Assembly: GCA_003254925.1 (NCBI GenBank)
Contig: QANZ01005364.1
Coordinates: forward strand, 186,001-250,000
From: Chamaecrista fasciculata
Taxonomy: Eukaryota > Streptophyta > Magnoliopsida > Fabales > Fabaceae
DNA: 64,000 nucleotides
Direction: 5' to 3'
Shown: piece by piece, positions 23,464-33,649 of the stretch
Numbering within the stretch: position 1 is the first letter of the stretch
Layout of the letters: each line of letters starts with the position of its first letter
Program-made: the position numbers and the translations under genes
Notes under the pieces: model-generated
Told to the model about the DNA's origin: nothing
Databases searched by the model: none
Seen by the model: the letters and a program-made list of their open reading frames with translations, nothing else

Positions 23464-23906
23464 TGATACAGAATAGTCGATTTGGCATCTATAGACCGAC
23501 CTCCCTTGTAGCCTCATCGCATGGGCCGAGCTCACAGACCGACCTTCCACAAGGCTCCATCTGTGCCAACTGACCTTATCCTCAACAAACTGACTTAGGT
23601 ATCGCAGCTGGTAGGACCCCTAGTGTAACAAACCTACGTCCTAGAAGCCTAGAATAGGGCCCACTAGTATAACAAACCTATCCCTGGAGGGCTAGAGTGG
23701 GGTCCACCACCTATACCCTTTCTCCCCTGGCCTCCCGAGCCTATATGAGGACCCCCAGATAATAACTGCACACACACTTTTTTATATGTCTACTCTTACT
23801 CTGCCGAAATACTTACTGAATCGTCGGAGACTCTTCTGGGGATTAAACCTCATCGGAGTGTGTTGCAGGTCCGGCGGATCGTGGTCGAGTACAGGAGGTG
23901 ATATTA
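23464..23906 (+). mobile_element. Solo LTR of a Tat-lineage Ty3/gypsy retrotransposon
   Basis: This GC-rich island starts TGATACAGAATAG. Its 3' part (ACTCTGCCG..., CGGAGNCTCTTCTGGGGA, TAAACC, GGAGTGTGTTGCAGG) aligns with the end of the 481-bp LTRs at 25810 and 39074, with clear divergence, so it belongs to a different but related family. No gag, pol or partner LTR is nearby, as expected after LTR-LTR recombination. The flanks (GTTTT left, ATTTT right) are only an imperfect 5-bp match, so the ends are approximate. Confidence 0.68.
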
Positions 23907-25809
23907 ATTTTTAAAGTTCCTACTACCAAATAGAAACTCCAATTTTAACTTTTTTGCTTCTATTAAAAAACAATTTACTGATTGATAGAAGCTTGGCAAA
24001 AATGATCTATGATCTTTTTTTCTTAAACAATACAAAGTAATTTTTTTAAAACAAAATAATAATAGTAAGCAGCTGCCGTACATCGCTCAAGAAGCTTGAT
24101 CAAATTCTTAAGAAAAAAACCTCAGTTTGTTAGAATGAAAAATGCATTGGAGTTGTGCTTTAATGAGAGAGTTTAGAGAACTATATGTTTAAGAATTATT
24201 TTCAGAATGCCTTTTTTTTGTTTAAACATGTGACATTGTTCCTAATATTAATTAACTTTTAAACTATAGTTTAGTTTTATTTTCTTGGACTATATATGTA
24301 AATATTTCACTACACTTAATTTGTAGTTGATAACTGCACACGGCACACCCATATAAGAGTTTGCAAAGATGTCTTTTTGATTGATAGTTGTTAGTACATA
24401 GTAGTTTGTGATGGTTTGGAGAGATTTTTTTTTGGGGTCAAAGTGTAATTTTATTCCCTTGTCTTTGGAGTAAGTTGCAATTTAACCTTTTATTTTTTAT
24501 TTTTGTGGCAACTTGCAATTTTGGTCCTCTAATATTAAGTTTTTCAATAGTTTTATTCTTTAATCTTAATGACTGAATTTGCCCGTATATATTTCATTTC
24601 AAGTTCAAATATATAAAGAGTCTCGAGATACACATTACTTTTGACAAGTCCTTTGTCAAATTGGAATCATTAGCAAATAATGTCAAATTAGGCTCTGAAA
24701 GTGGGTCATTCATCTCACACTTAAATAGACAAAGTTGATTATATCTCTCGTGTTTCAAGTTCGATTAGAGCTCTTGATGAATTATTTTTCAGTTGGAACT
24801 CTCAGCAAATAAAATCAAATCGAGTTTGAAAATTGTTCTTGAACCAAAAAGTAAAAAATTATGAAAAATTACTTTGAAACCCGATTTCACCTCATTTCTC
24901 TCTCTAAATATGAACGTCCTTTTCAAGGAAAAATTGAGTTATATATATATATATATATATTTATATAGTGAAATGGACATAAACAACCAAACTTTCTGAT
25001 CTAGATCGTTATCTTCGATCTCTGTACAATAATTAGCAGTATTCAGTGAACAAAGCATACGTGGCCAATCTGATAACCCTCTCTGCAAGGCCTTGTAAGT
25101 TGTATCAAGAATTAGTCTTTATAAAAAAAAAAGAAGTGGAAAATGAAGAAAAGGGTATATAGTGCAGTGACTAGTGAGTTGTGTGACCTGTGACTGTAAG
25201 CATATATGTATTATAAAAATATACATATATATATATAAGTTAAAAGAATGGGAAAGCATAAAATTGAGTGAAAAGTGGAGGAAAGAGAGAAGGACACGTA
25301 GGGATGCAAATACCGGAAAAACTGCAGATGCAGTAGCATTATGCGATCTTGAAATTAATTAATAATGTCGTACGTACATTATTATTTTTAGCGTTGAGAC
25401 TCAGAGAGTGATGCTTGAGACATATAATCATGGGACCTTCTGTTCATTCATGGCCTCCAACACAGACACAAACCTATTCTTGTTTTCTTGTTTCTTTGGT
25501 GCTTCTCTTGTGTTTCACACTTCTCAATTAATTCTTTGCTTTTTTTGTTTTTCCTCCCCCAAAAAGAATTGCATATATCCAAAGCCCTGCATATGCATCC
25601 TGGTTTTCCGACAGATCAACTTCACAAAAATTTTCTGTCTGTGATTAGGATCAATATATATCAAGTGAAAATAAGTAGCAATTTTGAAAGACTCTTAATC
25701 ACACAGACACTCTCACTACTCAACTCAACTATGCACCAGAACCAGATTCCTTTAAAGAACAACAACAACAACAACAACAACAAACATTTCCAACTTGGCG
25801 TATAATATG
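23907..25809. other. AT-rich intergenic DNA
   Basis: Holds two further copies of the unclassified dispersed repeat (about 24590-24870), a (TA)n run at 24942-24961 and an (AAC)n run at 25759-25783. The short frames here (25174-25362, 25408-25644 and others) overlap and show no conserved motif. Confidence 0.4.
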
Positions 25810-26290
25810 TGATAGAGTAGGACCCAATGGACCTTGGTAAAGTAAGGTCCAAAGGGTCACAGAGTATAGCAAGGCCCAATAGGCCTTAATAAAGCAAGGC
25901 CCAAAGGTCCTACAGGCTAAGGACCAAGCGATCCATCGCTCGGATACCAGGAAGACCGATCGGAGGAGCAGATGACCTGAGCAGCCCTGGGAAAGGGGGA
26001 CCACAAACATAGTGGAGACACACGAGCTGACAGTCCCAGGCCTACGTAACAAACCTAGGAGGATAATGGACTAGGTCGCAGGCCTAGGCAGGGCAATTCC
26101 CCTTTTCCCTATTATAAATAGGAGACCCGCAAAGTGAAAGGTAAGTTGATTAGATTAAGATATTACTGTTACTCTGCCGGGATTCTGACTTAGCCATCGG
26201 AGGCTCTTCTGGGGACTAAAACCCCCATTGGAGTTATCCTTGCAGGAATCAGGAAGGAGATTATCTGGAGCAGGGGCAGGATATCTATCA
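25810..26290 (+). repeat. 5' long terminal repeat
   Basis: 481 bp, from TGATAGAGTAGGACCC to GGATATCTATCA. A TATA box (TATAAATA) lies at 26113-26120, so transcription should start about 30 bp further on. Read base by base I find no difference from the 3' copy. Confidence 0.95.
26113..26120 (+). promoter_or_regulatory. TATA box of the 5' LTR
   Basis: TATAAATA in a CCCTATTATAAATAGGAG context. The same site in the 3' LTR is at 39377-39384 and could drive transcription into the flanking DNA. Confidence 0.6.
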
Positions 26291-26291
26291 A

Positions 26292-26310
26292 TTGGCGCCG
26301 ACTGTGGGGA
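26292..26310 (+). other. Primer-binding site
   Basis: TTGGCGCCGACTGTGGGGA begins one base after the LTR and contains the TGG that pairs with a tRNA CCA end. TGGCGCCG-type sites are common in plant Ty3/gypsy elements. I do not assign the primer tRNA. Confidence 0.75.
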
Positions 26311-26371
26311 TAACTGGACAAATAGCCGTGTTCCCTAGTAATAATAGTGAGCTGTGATTGAACGAAGAGTG

Positions 26372-29300
26372 ATGGAGGAGGAGGGTGGAGTAGGAGTTGG
26401 AGAGAACCCACAGGAGAGAGTCCCTAATGAAGGGCGACGGGAGTCTGTTGATGTCTCCACGCTACAGGCACCAAGCCCTGATCAGGCCCTCGCGGCGTTG
26501 AAAGGAGCAAAGGAAAGACTCGGGGCGAAGCCTCCGAGGAACACCCCCAGCCCTCTCGCACGGATTGAAGGAGAATCTGTTCCTAACCCAGGACAGAACC
26601 TTCCTGGTCAAGCGTCAGCACCAGTCCCTGCAACATACGACGAGATCCTAGCACAACTTTTCCGACAACAAAGGGAAAAGGACGAGGAGCTGCAACAAAT
26701 GAAGGACAAGCTCAGAGAGATGGAGACGGTAATGGAGCATTCCATTCGTTCCCAACGGAATACCCGTTCGCGTCCAGAGTCGAAAGGAAATACACGCAAC
26801 TCCCGCGGTAATAAGGGCAAAACAATCCAAATCTCAGAGGAAACAGAGGAAAGTGAGAATTCCTCCAAGGAACGTCAGGACAGTCAAGAGTTCTCCGAGG
26901 ATGAAGGAGAGGTGACGTCTAAAAAAGGGGGGGCCAGAAAAGAGAGTAAGTCCCGCTACCCCTTCAGTGATGATATCATGGCTTTCACCATGCCAAAGTT
27001 GCGCATACCCGCTTCTTTGCCTCGCTATGATGGGCAGACTGATCCATTGGCGCACCTTAACTCCTTCAAAGCTGCGATGATATATGCGGGGGCGAAGGAC
27101 GAAGTGATGTGCCGAGCGTTCCCCTCCACCCTTGACGGGGATGCACAGTTGTGGTTCTCCGATTTGCCAGATGGAAGCATATCAAACTTTGGACAGTTGG
27201 AGAAGGAATTCGGAAACTACTTCGCCACCAGCAGAACCATTAAAAGAACGTCTCACTGCCTGAAGAACATCGTTCAAGGGGAGAACGAATCTCTTAAAGA
27301 CTTCCTGGTGAGGTTTACAGGGGAAGCTAGACACATCCAGGGACTCAAGCACGAGGTAGCTCTAAATTACCTCACGGATAACCTGCGAAGTCGCCTTTTC
27401 TGTTGTTCCATAACAAAGAAACCCCCGAAAAGCATGGCTGACCTGCTGAAAAGGTCATCCAAGTATATAGCATTCGAGGAGGTAGAACTCTCGAAAAGAG
27501 GCCAGAAGGAGAAGAAAGACAAGGACGAAAGAGACAAGAGGCAGAGATCCCCGAACCCGGGCCGCGGCGACAGGAGGGGGAAGAAAGAAAGGCCCCCCCG
27601 TCCAAAGTATGGAGCATACACGACGTTGAATAAGTCACCGGCGAGGATATTAGAGGAGGTCAGAAATCTCAATGTGCTAAGGTTTCCCCATGTCAAGCCA
27701 TCCCCTCCTAACGCGGACCAGAGTAAGCGGTGCGATTTTCACCAGCAGTATGGGCACGATACTAATGATTGTTCGACGTTGAGGAGTCAGCTAGAAGACT
27801 TGGTTCAAGAAGGAAAGTTAAGGCACTATGTGGATCGACCACGGGAGGAGAGAAGAGGCAACGGTCGGAACTTTAACCGGACGACCCAGCAAGGTCCGAC
27901 AGAGCGCCCCAGAGCATCGAACAATCCGGAACCACTCTTGCAGGGCCATGTAACTGGGGTCATCAATGTGATAGCAGGAGGAATCACGAAAGGAACAGAG
28001 TCGGATCCACATTCCAGAAAGAAACATGTTCGGTCGGTCATGAAGTTGGAATACCAGAATAAGCGTCATAAGCCTAGTGAGCCAACCCCCTCGATCACGT
28101 TCACAGACGAGGATTTTATGGGGCAGGACCCAAACCACGAGGACCCGATGGTGATAACGGTGACAGTGAAGGCGGTGGGGGTCTTCACGGTGAAAAGGGT
28201 TTTGGTGGATCAGGGCAGCTCGGCGGACATCCTATACTACGACACGTATCGGCAGTTGGGTTTTCCGAACGAATTAATGAAAGAGTTCGACGGCAATTTG
28301 GTAGGATTCTCTGGAGTCCCGGTGTCAGCCTTGGGAGTGGTGAGGCTGTGGGTCACGATCGGCAGTAACCCACTCTTCCGAACAGTCGAAACCGACTTCA
28401 TTGTTGTCAAAGCCCCATCGGCCTACAACGCGCTCTTGGGAAGGCCGACCTTGAATAAATTGAAGGCAGTAGTGTCAACCAGCCACTTAGTAATGAAATT
28501 TCCGGTCGGGGAAAAGGTGGGGTCGGTCCATTCCGATCAGAAGGAAGCACGTTCGTGTTACGCGGCAAGCCTTGCAAAGACCATCCACCCGACCGGAGGG
28601 AAAAGAAGAGCGGAAGAAGTTCAAGCCGTTACGAACGTTAAGACAGCAGAGATAGTGGACATGAGATATGAAGCGGAAGGCTCGAGACCAAAGCCAATGG
28701 AAGATACGGAGACGTTCGCGTTGGGACAGGACGATAGACTTGTAAGGATCGGGTCAGAAATGCCAAACCCGTTGAAGGACCAGGTAAAGGATATCCTCAG
28801 CACTTTCAAAGAGGTCTTCGCCTGGTCCCCGGCGGACATGCCAGGAGTTGATAGGGATCTCATATGCCATCATATACCGACGGACGGGAGCAGGCCGGTT
28901 CGCCAGAAGAAGAGGAGCTTTGGAATAGAGAGGCAGCAGGCTATCAAAGAAGAAGTGGAACGCCTTTTGGAAGCAGGATTCATCCGGGAAGTCCAGTACC
29001 CGGAATGGCTGTCCAATGTAGTTCTAGTCCGTAAGGCTGACAATAAGTGGAGAATGTGTGTGGATTTCACCAATCTGAATAAAGCTTGCCCTAAAGACTC
29101 TTATCCGCTTCCAAGCATAGACGAGCTGGTGGATGGGTCATCCACACATCAAATATTAAGTTTCCTAGACGCCTTCTCAGGATATAATCAGATTAAGATG
29201 AACAGACAGGACGAGGAGAAGACATCTTTCATCACTGAGTATGGCACCTTCTGCTACACGGTAATGCCGTTCGGTCTAAAGAATGCCGGTGCAACCTACC

Positions 29301-30904
29301 AAAGGATGATGAACACGGTGTTCAAGGATCAAATCGGAAGAAATATGGAAGTGTATGTGGACGATATGGTGGTCAAGAGCAGGACAATGGAGGCTCACGC
29401 CGACGATCTCCGAGAGGTCTTCACGGTGCAGAGGAGACACAACATGCGCCTGAACCCCAAGAAGTGTGTTTTCGGGGTAAAGTCGGGGAAGTTCTTAGGT
29501 TTCATGATAACACAGAGGGGGATAGAGGCTAATCCGGAGAAGTGTCAAGCGATCCTCGATATGTCCCCTCCGAAGAACATTAAGGAGCTGCAAAGGTTGA
29601 ACGGAAGGGTTGCCGCCCTGAACAGGTTCCTCTCGAAATCCTCAGACAAGAGTTTACCTTTGTTCAGAATCCTAAAAAAGCAGGAAGGTTTTCACTGGGA
29701 TGCTCAATGTCAAAAGGCTTTTGAAGAAATCAGGAGGGCCGTAGCCTCCCCTCCAGTGCTAACAAAACCATCCAAGGATGAAGCACTCATCATATACCTG
29801 TCGGCCACAGAGAAAACAATAGGGTCAGTGCTAGTCGTAGAGAGGGAGGAGGGCCAACGACCGGTGTACTTCACGAGTAGGGCCCTTCACGGCCCGGAGC
29901 TGCGGTACAAGCGGATAGAGAAGTTAGCGTTGGCTCTATTGATGTCTTCCAGGAGACTCCGGCACTATTTCCACCAGCACACTATCATAGTGAGGACTGA
30001 TCAGCCCTTAAAGACAGTCCTGGACAAGCCCAACTTAGCTGGAAGGCTAAACAGTTGGTCCGTGGAACTCACACAATTCCATATAGAGTATGAGCCGAGG
30101 AGGGCCATCAAATCGCAAGCTCTGGCAGATTTCGTAACAGAGATGACCCCTCAGGAGGAAGCTCCGGCCCCGCAAGCAAGGGTGTGGCAGGTTGCTGTCG
30201 ACGGATCATCCGGAAAAAATGGGAGCGGAGCCGGGGTTACAATTACTACCCCAGAGGGAGTTGTCATCGACCAAGCTTTACAGTTGAATTTCAAAACCAC
30301 GAATAACCAGGCAGAATATGAGGCCCTGATCGCAGGACTGAAGCTAGCAAGGGAGCTGGGTGCAGTAGAGGTGGAAGTCAGCAGTGACTCGCAGCTAGTG
30401 GTAGGGCAATTGAACGGGGAGTATGAGGCAAAAGAGCCATCCATCATCAGATACATGGTAAAGGCAAAGCAGCTGATAGAGGGATTCGAGCGAGTAACCC
30501 TGCAAAGGATTCCCAGGTTACAAAATGATAGAGCCGACTCCTTATCTAAGTTGGCCAGTGCATACTCGCGATGTGGGCAGTCCCCCATCCTAAAATCGTC
30601 TTTAGAGACGCCTAGCATTGAGGAGGAGGAAGTGTTAGCAGTCGAAGAGCAGAGCCCGGACTGGAGAACCCCCATCAAGGAGTACCTAATGAACAAAACC
30701 CTCCCGCAGGAGGAATCTGAAAGTAAGAAGGTAATGCGTAGAGCATCCAACTATGTACTGGTTGAGGGAATGTTGTATAAAAAGGGGTTTCTAGGCCCGG
30801 CACTAAGATGCGTCATGCGTGAGTCCGAAAGAAGCAGCGTACATATTAGAAGAAGTTCATGGAGGAATATGCGGCTCCCATCAAGGCCCAAAGGCTTTGG
30901 TTAG
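26372..30904 (+). CDS. Gag-Pol polyprotein (gag, protease, RT, RNase H, archaeal-type RNase H)
   Basis: From ATG 26372 the frame is 1510 codons. The gag N-terminus is charged and includes a coiled segment (EILAQLFRQQREKDEELQQM), then the gag core (WFSDLPDGSISNFGQLEKEF), then a Cys/His knuckle CDFHQQYGHDTNDC. The protease is marked by VDQGSSADILYY near residue 611, reading DQG where D-S/T-G is usual. Reverse transcriptase follows with MPFGLKNAGATYQ and YVDDMV near residue 994, then Ty3-type RNase H (TEKTIGSVLVVEREEG) and a second RNase H beginning VAVDGSSGKNGSGAGV near residue 1275. The last 30 or so residues are out-of-frame integrase sequence. Proteins act in cytoplasmic virus-like particles. 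Confidence 0.94.
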   Translation: MEEEGGVGVGENPQERVPNEGRRESVDVSTLQAPSPDQALAALKGAKERLGAKPPRNTPSPLARIEGESVPNPGQNLPGQASAPVPATYDEILAQLFRQQREKDEELQQMKDKLREMETVMEHSIRSQRNTRSRPESKGNTRNSRGNKGKTIQISEETEESENSSKERQDSQEFSEDEGEVTSKKGGARKESKSRYPFSDDIMAFTMPKLRIPASLPRYDGQTDPLAHLNSFKAAMIYAGAKDEVMCRAFPSTLDGDAQLWFSDLPDGSISNFGQLEKEFGNYFATSRTIKRTSHCLKNIVQGENESLKDFLVRFTGEARHIQGLKHEVALNYLTDNLRSRLFCCSITKKPPKSMADLLKRSSKYIAFEEVELSKRGQKEKKDKDERDKRQRSPNPGRGDRRGKKERPPRPKYGAYTTLNKSPARILEEVRNLNVLRFPHVKPSPPNADQSKRCDFHQQYGHDTNDCSTLRSQLEDLVQEGKLRHYVDRPREERRGNGRNFNRTTQQGPTERPRASNNPEPLLQGHVTGVINVIAGGITKGTESDPHSRKKHVRSVMKLEYQNKRHKPSEPTPSITFTDEDFMGQDPNHEDPMVITVTVKAVGVFTVKRVLVDQGSSADILYYDTYRQLGFPNELMKEFDGNLVGFSGVPVSALGVVRLWVTIGSNPLFRTVETDFIVVKAPSAYNALLGRPTLNKLKAVVSTSHLVMKFPVGEKVGSVHSDQKEARSCYAASLAKTIHPTGGKRRAEEVQAVTNVKTAEIVDMRYEAEGSRPKPMEDTETFALGQDDRLVRIGSEMPNPLKDQVKDILSTFKEVFAWSPADMPGVDRDLICHHIPTDGSRPVRQKKRSFGIERQQAIKEEVERLLEAGFIREVQYPEWLSNVVLVRKADNKWRMCVDFTNLNKACPKDSYPLPSIDELVDGSSTHQILSFLDAFSGYNQIKMNRQDEEKTSFITEYGTFCYTVMPFGLKNAGATYQRMMNTVFKDQIGRNMEVYVDDMVVKSRTMEAHADDLREVFTVQRRHNMRLNPKKCVFGVKSGKFLGFMITQRGIEANPEKCQAILDMSPPKNIKELQRLNGRVAALNRFLSKSSDKSLPLFRILKKQEGFHWDAQCQKAFEEIRRAVASPPVLTKPSKDEALIIYLSATEKTIGSVLVVEREEGQRPVYFTSRALHGPELRYKRIEKLALALLMSSRRLRHYFHQHTIIVRTDQPLKTVLDKPNLAGRLNSWSVELTQFHIEYEPRRAIKSQALADFVTEMTPQEEAPAPQARVWQVAVDGSSGKNGSGAGVTITTPEGVVIDQALQLNFKTTNNQAEYEALIAGLKLARELGAVEVEVSSDSQLVVGQLNGEYEAKEPSIIRYMVKAKQLIEGFERVTLQRIPRLQNDRADSLSKLASAYSRCGQSPILKSSLETPSIEEEEVLAVEEQSPDWRTPIKEYLMNKTLPQEESESKKVMRRASNYVLVEGMLYKKGFLGPALRCVMRESERSSVHIRRSSWRNMRLPSRPKGFG

Positions 30905-31898
30905 AAAAGCAATCTTGTCAGGGTACTATTGGCCAACTATGATGGCGAAGGCGAAAGAATGGGTGAGGAAATGTGAACCATGCCAAAGGCACGCACATCT
31001 AAAACACTCCCCCCAGTCAGAGTATTGCAGCATCACGATAGCCTGGCCGTTTCATACTTGGGGCATGGACATCCTGGGTCCTTTTCCTCAAGCGACGTCC
31101 CAAAGGAAATTTCTCCTAGTAGGCATCGATTTGTTTACGAAGTGGGTGGAGGCGGAGCCCCTGTCGTCGATAACTGCTCAGAAAGTTAGGAACTTTGCAT
31201 GGAGGAACATCATTTGCAGGTACGGGATACCGCAAGCTTTTCTGACAGATAATGGAACTCAGTTCGTAGGAAAGGAGTTTAGGAAATTCTGCGAAGGGTT
31301 AGGGATTGTGATGAAGCATACATCGGTGGAGCATCCCTCCACGAATGGGCAAACAGAGCTTGCAAACCGTATAATCCTGGAGGGTTTAAAAAGAAGATTG
31401 GGTAAAGCGAAAGGAAATTGGATAGAAGAGTTACCATCTGTTCTCTGGGCGTACCACACCACCCCCCAAACCTCCACAAAGGAGACACCTTTTCGTCTGG
31501 TGTATGGGCACGAGGCTATGATCCCTCTAGAGGTGGGGATGATCTCCGAAAGAATCGCTCAAGATGAGGAGAGGCAGAATCGAGAGAATCTGCAGGTGGA
31601 GCTGCATACCCTAGAAGGGATTAGGGAGCAAGCAGCAATCAAGATGGACGAGTACAAGAGGAAGGTGGCAAGGTACAGGAACAGAAATGTGAAGTCCATG
31701 TCTTTTGAACAAGGTGAACTAGTACTGAAAAGGAGGGTGGTGACTCCATCGTCAGAAGGAAAGTTGGCAGCAGGTTGGGAAGGCCCTTTTAGAGTCAAAG
31801 AAGCAATACCAGGAGGAGCATACCGACTCGAATGGTTGAGCGGCCGGGAAGTGCCACGAACATGGAATGTTGCAAAGCTAAGGAGATATCACGCTTAG
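30819..31898 (+). CDS. Integrase portion of pol, in a shifted frame
   Basis: The frame overlaps the end of gag-pol and is offset by +1; its first codon is GTG, so it is not an independent start. It has the zinc-binding N-terminus (EEVHGGICGSH, KCEPCQRH), the catalytic core with the three acidic residues in WGMDILGPF, FLTDNGTQFVG and the Glu of HPSTNGQTE, and a C-terminal tail ending TWNVAKLRRYHA. Two near-identical 7-base units at 30809-30815 and 30816-30822, differing at one base, lie exactly at the break and would account for the shift. In relatives integrase is usually fused to the rest of pol; programmed frameshifting cannot be excluded from sequence alone. Confidence 0.9.
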   Translation: MSPKEAAYILEEVHGGICGSHQGPKALVRKAILSGYYWPTMMAKAKEWVRKCEPCQRHAHLKHSPQSEYCSITIAWPFHTWGMDILGPFPQATSQRKFLLVGIDLFTKWVEAEPLSSITAQKVRNFAWRNIICRYGIPQAFLTDNGTQFVGKEFRKFCEGLGIVMKHTSVEHPSTNGQTELANRIILEGLKRRLGKAKGNWIEELPSVLWAYHTTPQTSTKETPFRLVYGHEAMIPLEVGMISERIAQDEERQNRENLQVELHTLEGIREQAAIKMDEYKRKVARYRNRNVKSMSFEQGELVLKRRVVTPSSEGKLAAGWEGPFRVKEAIPGGAYRLEWLSGREVPRTWNVAKLRRYHA

Positions 31899-32107
31899 AG
31901 GAATGCCTATTATAGGAAGACAAGAAGGACGTTATGTTGTCCAAGTAGAAGAGTAGGCTTTCTGTTTCACAAAAGTAGGTTTATTTTCTTTTCCTGCGTG
32001 TGTTCGGGATTAAAAAGTAAAGCAATATATGGGTTATCAATCAAAGGGCCATCAGAGCCCACCCTTCCGGGCACACGCATATCAAAGAATCCTCTCAGAG
32101 CAGAAAT
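31899..32107. other. Spacer between integrase and the tandem array
   Basis: Untranslated sequence after the integrase stop. No repeat unit or frame is seen. Confidence 0.5.
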
Positions 32108-33130
32108 GGTCCGAGACCGCAAAAAACGCCGATCCCAGATCTAGCGCGTAAAGACGGTCCGAGACCGCAAAAAACGCCGATCCTCGATCTAGCGCGTAAA
32201 GACGGTCCAAGACCGCAAAAAACGCCGATCCCAGATCTAGCGCGTAAAGACGGTCCAAGACCGCAAAAAACGCCGATCCCAGATCTAGTGCGTAAAGACG
32301 GTTCAAGACCGCAAAAAACGCCGATCCCGGATCTAGCGCGTAAAAGCGATCCAAGGTCGCAGAAAACGCCGATCCCAGATCTAGCGCGTAAAAATGGTCC
32401 AAGACCGCAAAAACGCCGATCCCTGATCCAGCGTATAAAAGACGGTCCAAGACCATAAACCAGCCGGAGAGGGGATATCCCCCAATCATGGAGAGTATCC
32501 GGAAAAGGATAACCAGCCGGAGAAGGGATATCCGCCAATCCGGGAGAGTATCCGGAAAAGGATAACCAGCCGGAGAGGGGATATCCCCCAATCATGGAGA
32601 GTATCCGGAAAAGGATAACCAGCCGGAGAAGGGATATCCGCCAATCCGGGAGAGTATCCGGAAAAGGATAGCCAGCCGGAGAGGGGATACCCGCCAGTCC
32701 TGGAGAGTATCCGGAAAAGGATAACCAGCCGGAGAGGGGATACCNCGCAGAAAACGCCGATCCCAGATCTAGCGCGTAAAGACGGTTCAAGACCGCAAAA
32801 AACGCCGATCCCGGATCTAGCGCGTAAAAGCGATCCAAGCTCGCAGAAAACGCCGATCCCAGATCTAGCGCGTAAAAACGGTCCAAGACCGCAAAAACGC
32901 CGATCCCTGATCCAGCGTATAAAAGACGGTCCAAGACCACAAACCAGCCGGAGAAGGGATATCCGCCAATCCGGGAGAGTATCCGGAAAAGGATAACCAG
33001 CCGGAGAGGGGATACCCCCCAATCATGGAGAGTATCCGGAAAAGGATAACCAGCCGGAGAAGGGATACCTGCCAATCCTGGAGAGTATCTGGAAAAGGAT
33101 AACCAGGCCAGAGAGAGAATATCCACCAGC
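32108..33130 (+). repeat. Two-type tandem array (48-bp and 53-bp units)
   Basis: Type A units start GGTCCAAGACCGC and recur every 48 bp at 32108, 32156, 32204, 32252, 32300, 32348, 32396 and 32444. Type B units start CAGCCGGAGAGG and recur every 53 bp at 32461, 32514, 32567, 32620, 32673 and 32726. After a single N (32745) the A block resumes, then B units again (32945 onward), decaying beyond 33060. The A-to-B segment after the N closely repeats the end of the first A block and start of the first B block, so there is a higher-order duplication. Because 48 is divisible by three, long periodic frames appear on the minus strand; they look like artefacts. Such arrays are known from the 3' regions of Tat elements. 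Confidence 0.93.
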
Positions 33131-33649
33131 CCGGGGAGGTGCCCGGGAAAGGATAGTCAACGTTGTCAACTGGAAAAAGGATATCCGCCAACCCTTGAGA
33201 GTATCCGGGGAGGGTTAACCAAACCACGGTGTGGAAGAAGGGTATTCGCCAATTCCTTTAGTTGACAACCAATGTGGTCGGTTGGAGGAAAGACATCCGC
33301 CAACCCTGACGGACATTCGGAAAGGGGTAGCTAAGTTGCCCCGTAGGCGGGAATACCCGCCAGCCCCGAAGAATATCCGAGGAAGGGGAGTCGGCGTTAG
33401 CATACGGCTAGAGGGTATCCCTCGGTCCAAGAGGGCGTTCGGGGAGGAGTAGCCAGTGATACCACCAACTCTCTCTTTTCTCCATCCGCGACATCCGAAG
33501 GGATTTTATTTACATGGATATAAAAAGTGGCACAGCGAAAAGGCGTTTAAATTTCATTAACGAACAGGATACAACCACTGAAAAAAAAAAAAAAACAAAA
33601 AACAAAACAATGACAACGAGAAAAATGAAGAAAATGGAGAGCCAACCCC
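33131..33649. other. Decayed repeat-like spacer in the retrotransposon 3' region
   Basis: Diverged remnants of the 53-bp type B unit (GGATATCCGCCAACCC, GGAATACCCGCCAGCCC) persist to about 33450. An A-rich stretch follows at 33575-33612. No supported gene. Confidence 0.5.

Noticed and set aside
30151..30750. 199-codon minus-strand frame within pol
   Set aside because: Antisense shadow of the second RNase H region, without any known motif of its own.
32108..33130. CRISPR-like array
   Set aside because: Units are directly adjacent without unique spacers and lie in a plant retrotransposon 3' region.
32082..33227. Long minus-strand frames encoding periodic peptides (for example 343 codons)
   Set aside because: They arise because the 48-bp unit is divisible by three and lacks stops in those phases. 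They change frame across the 53-bp units and cross an N. No conserved protein is involved.
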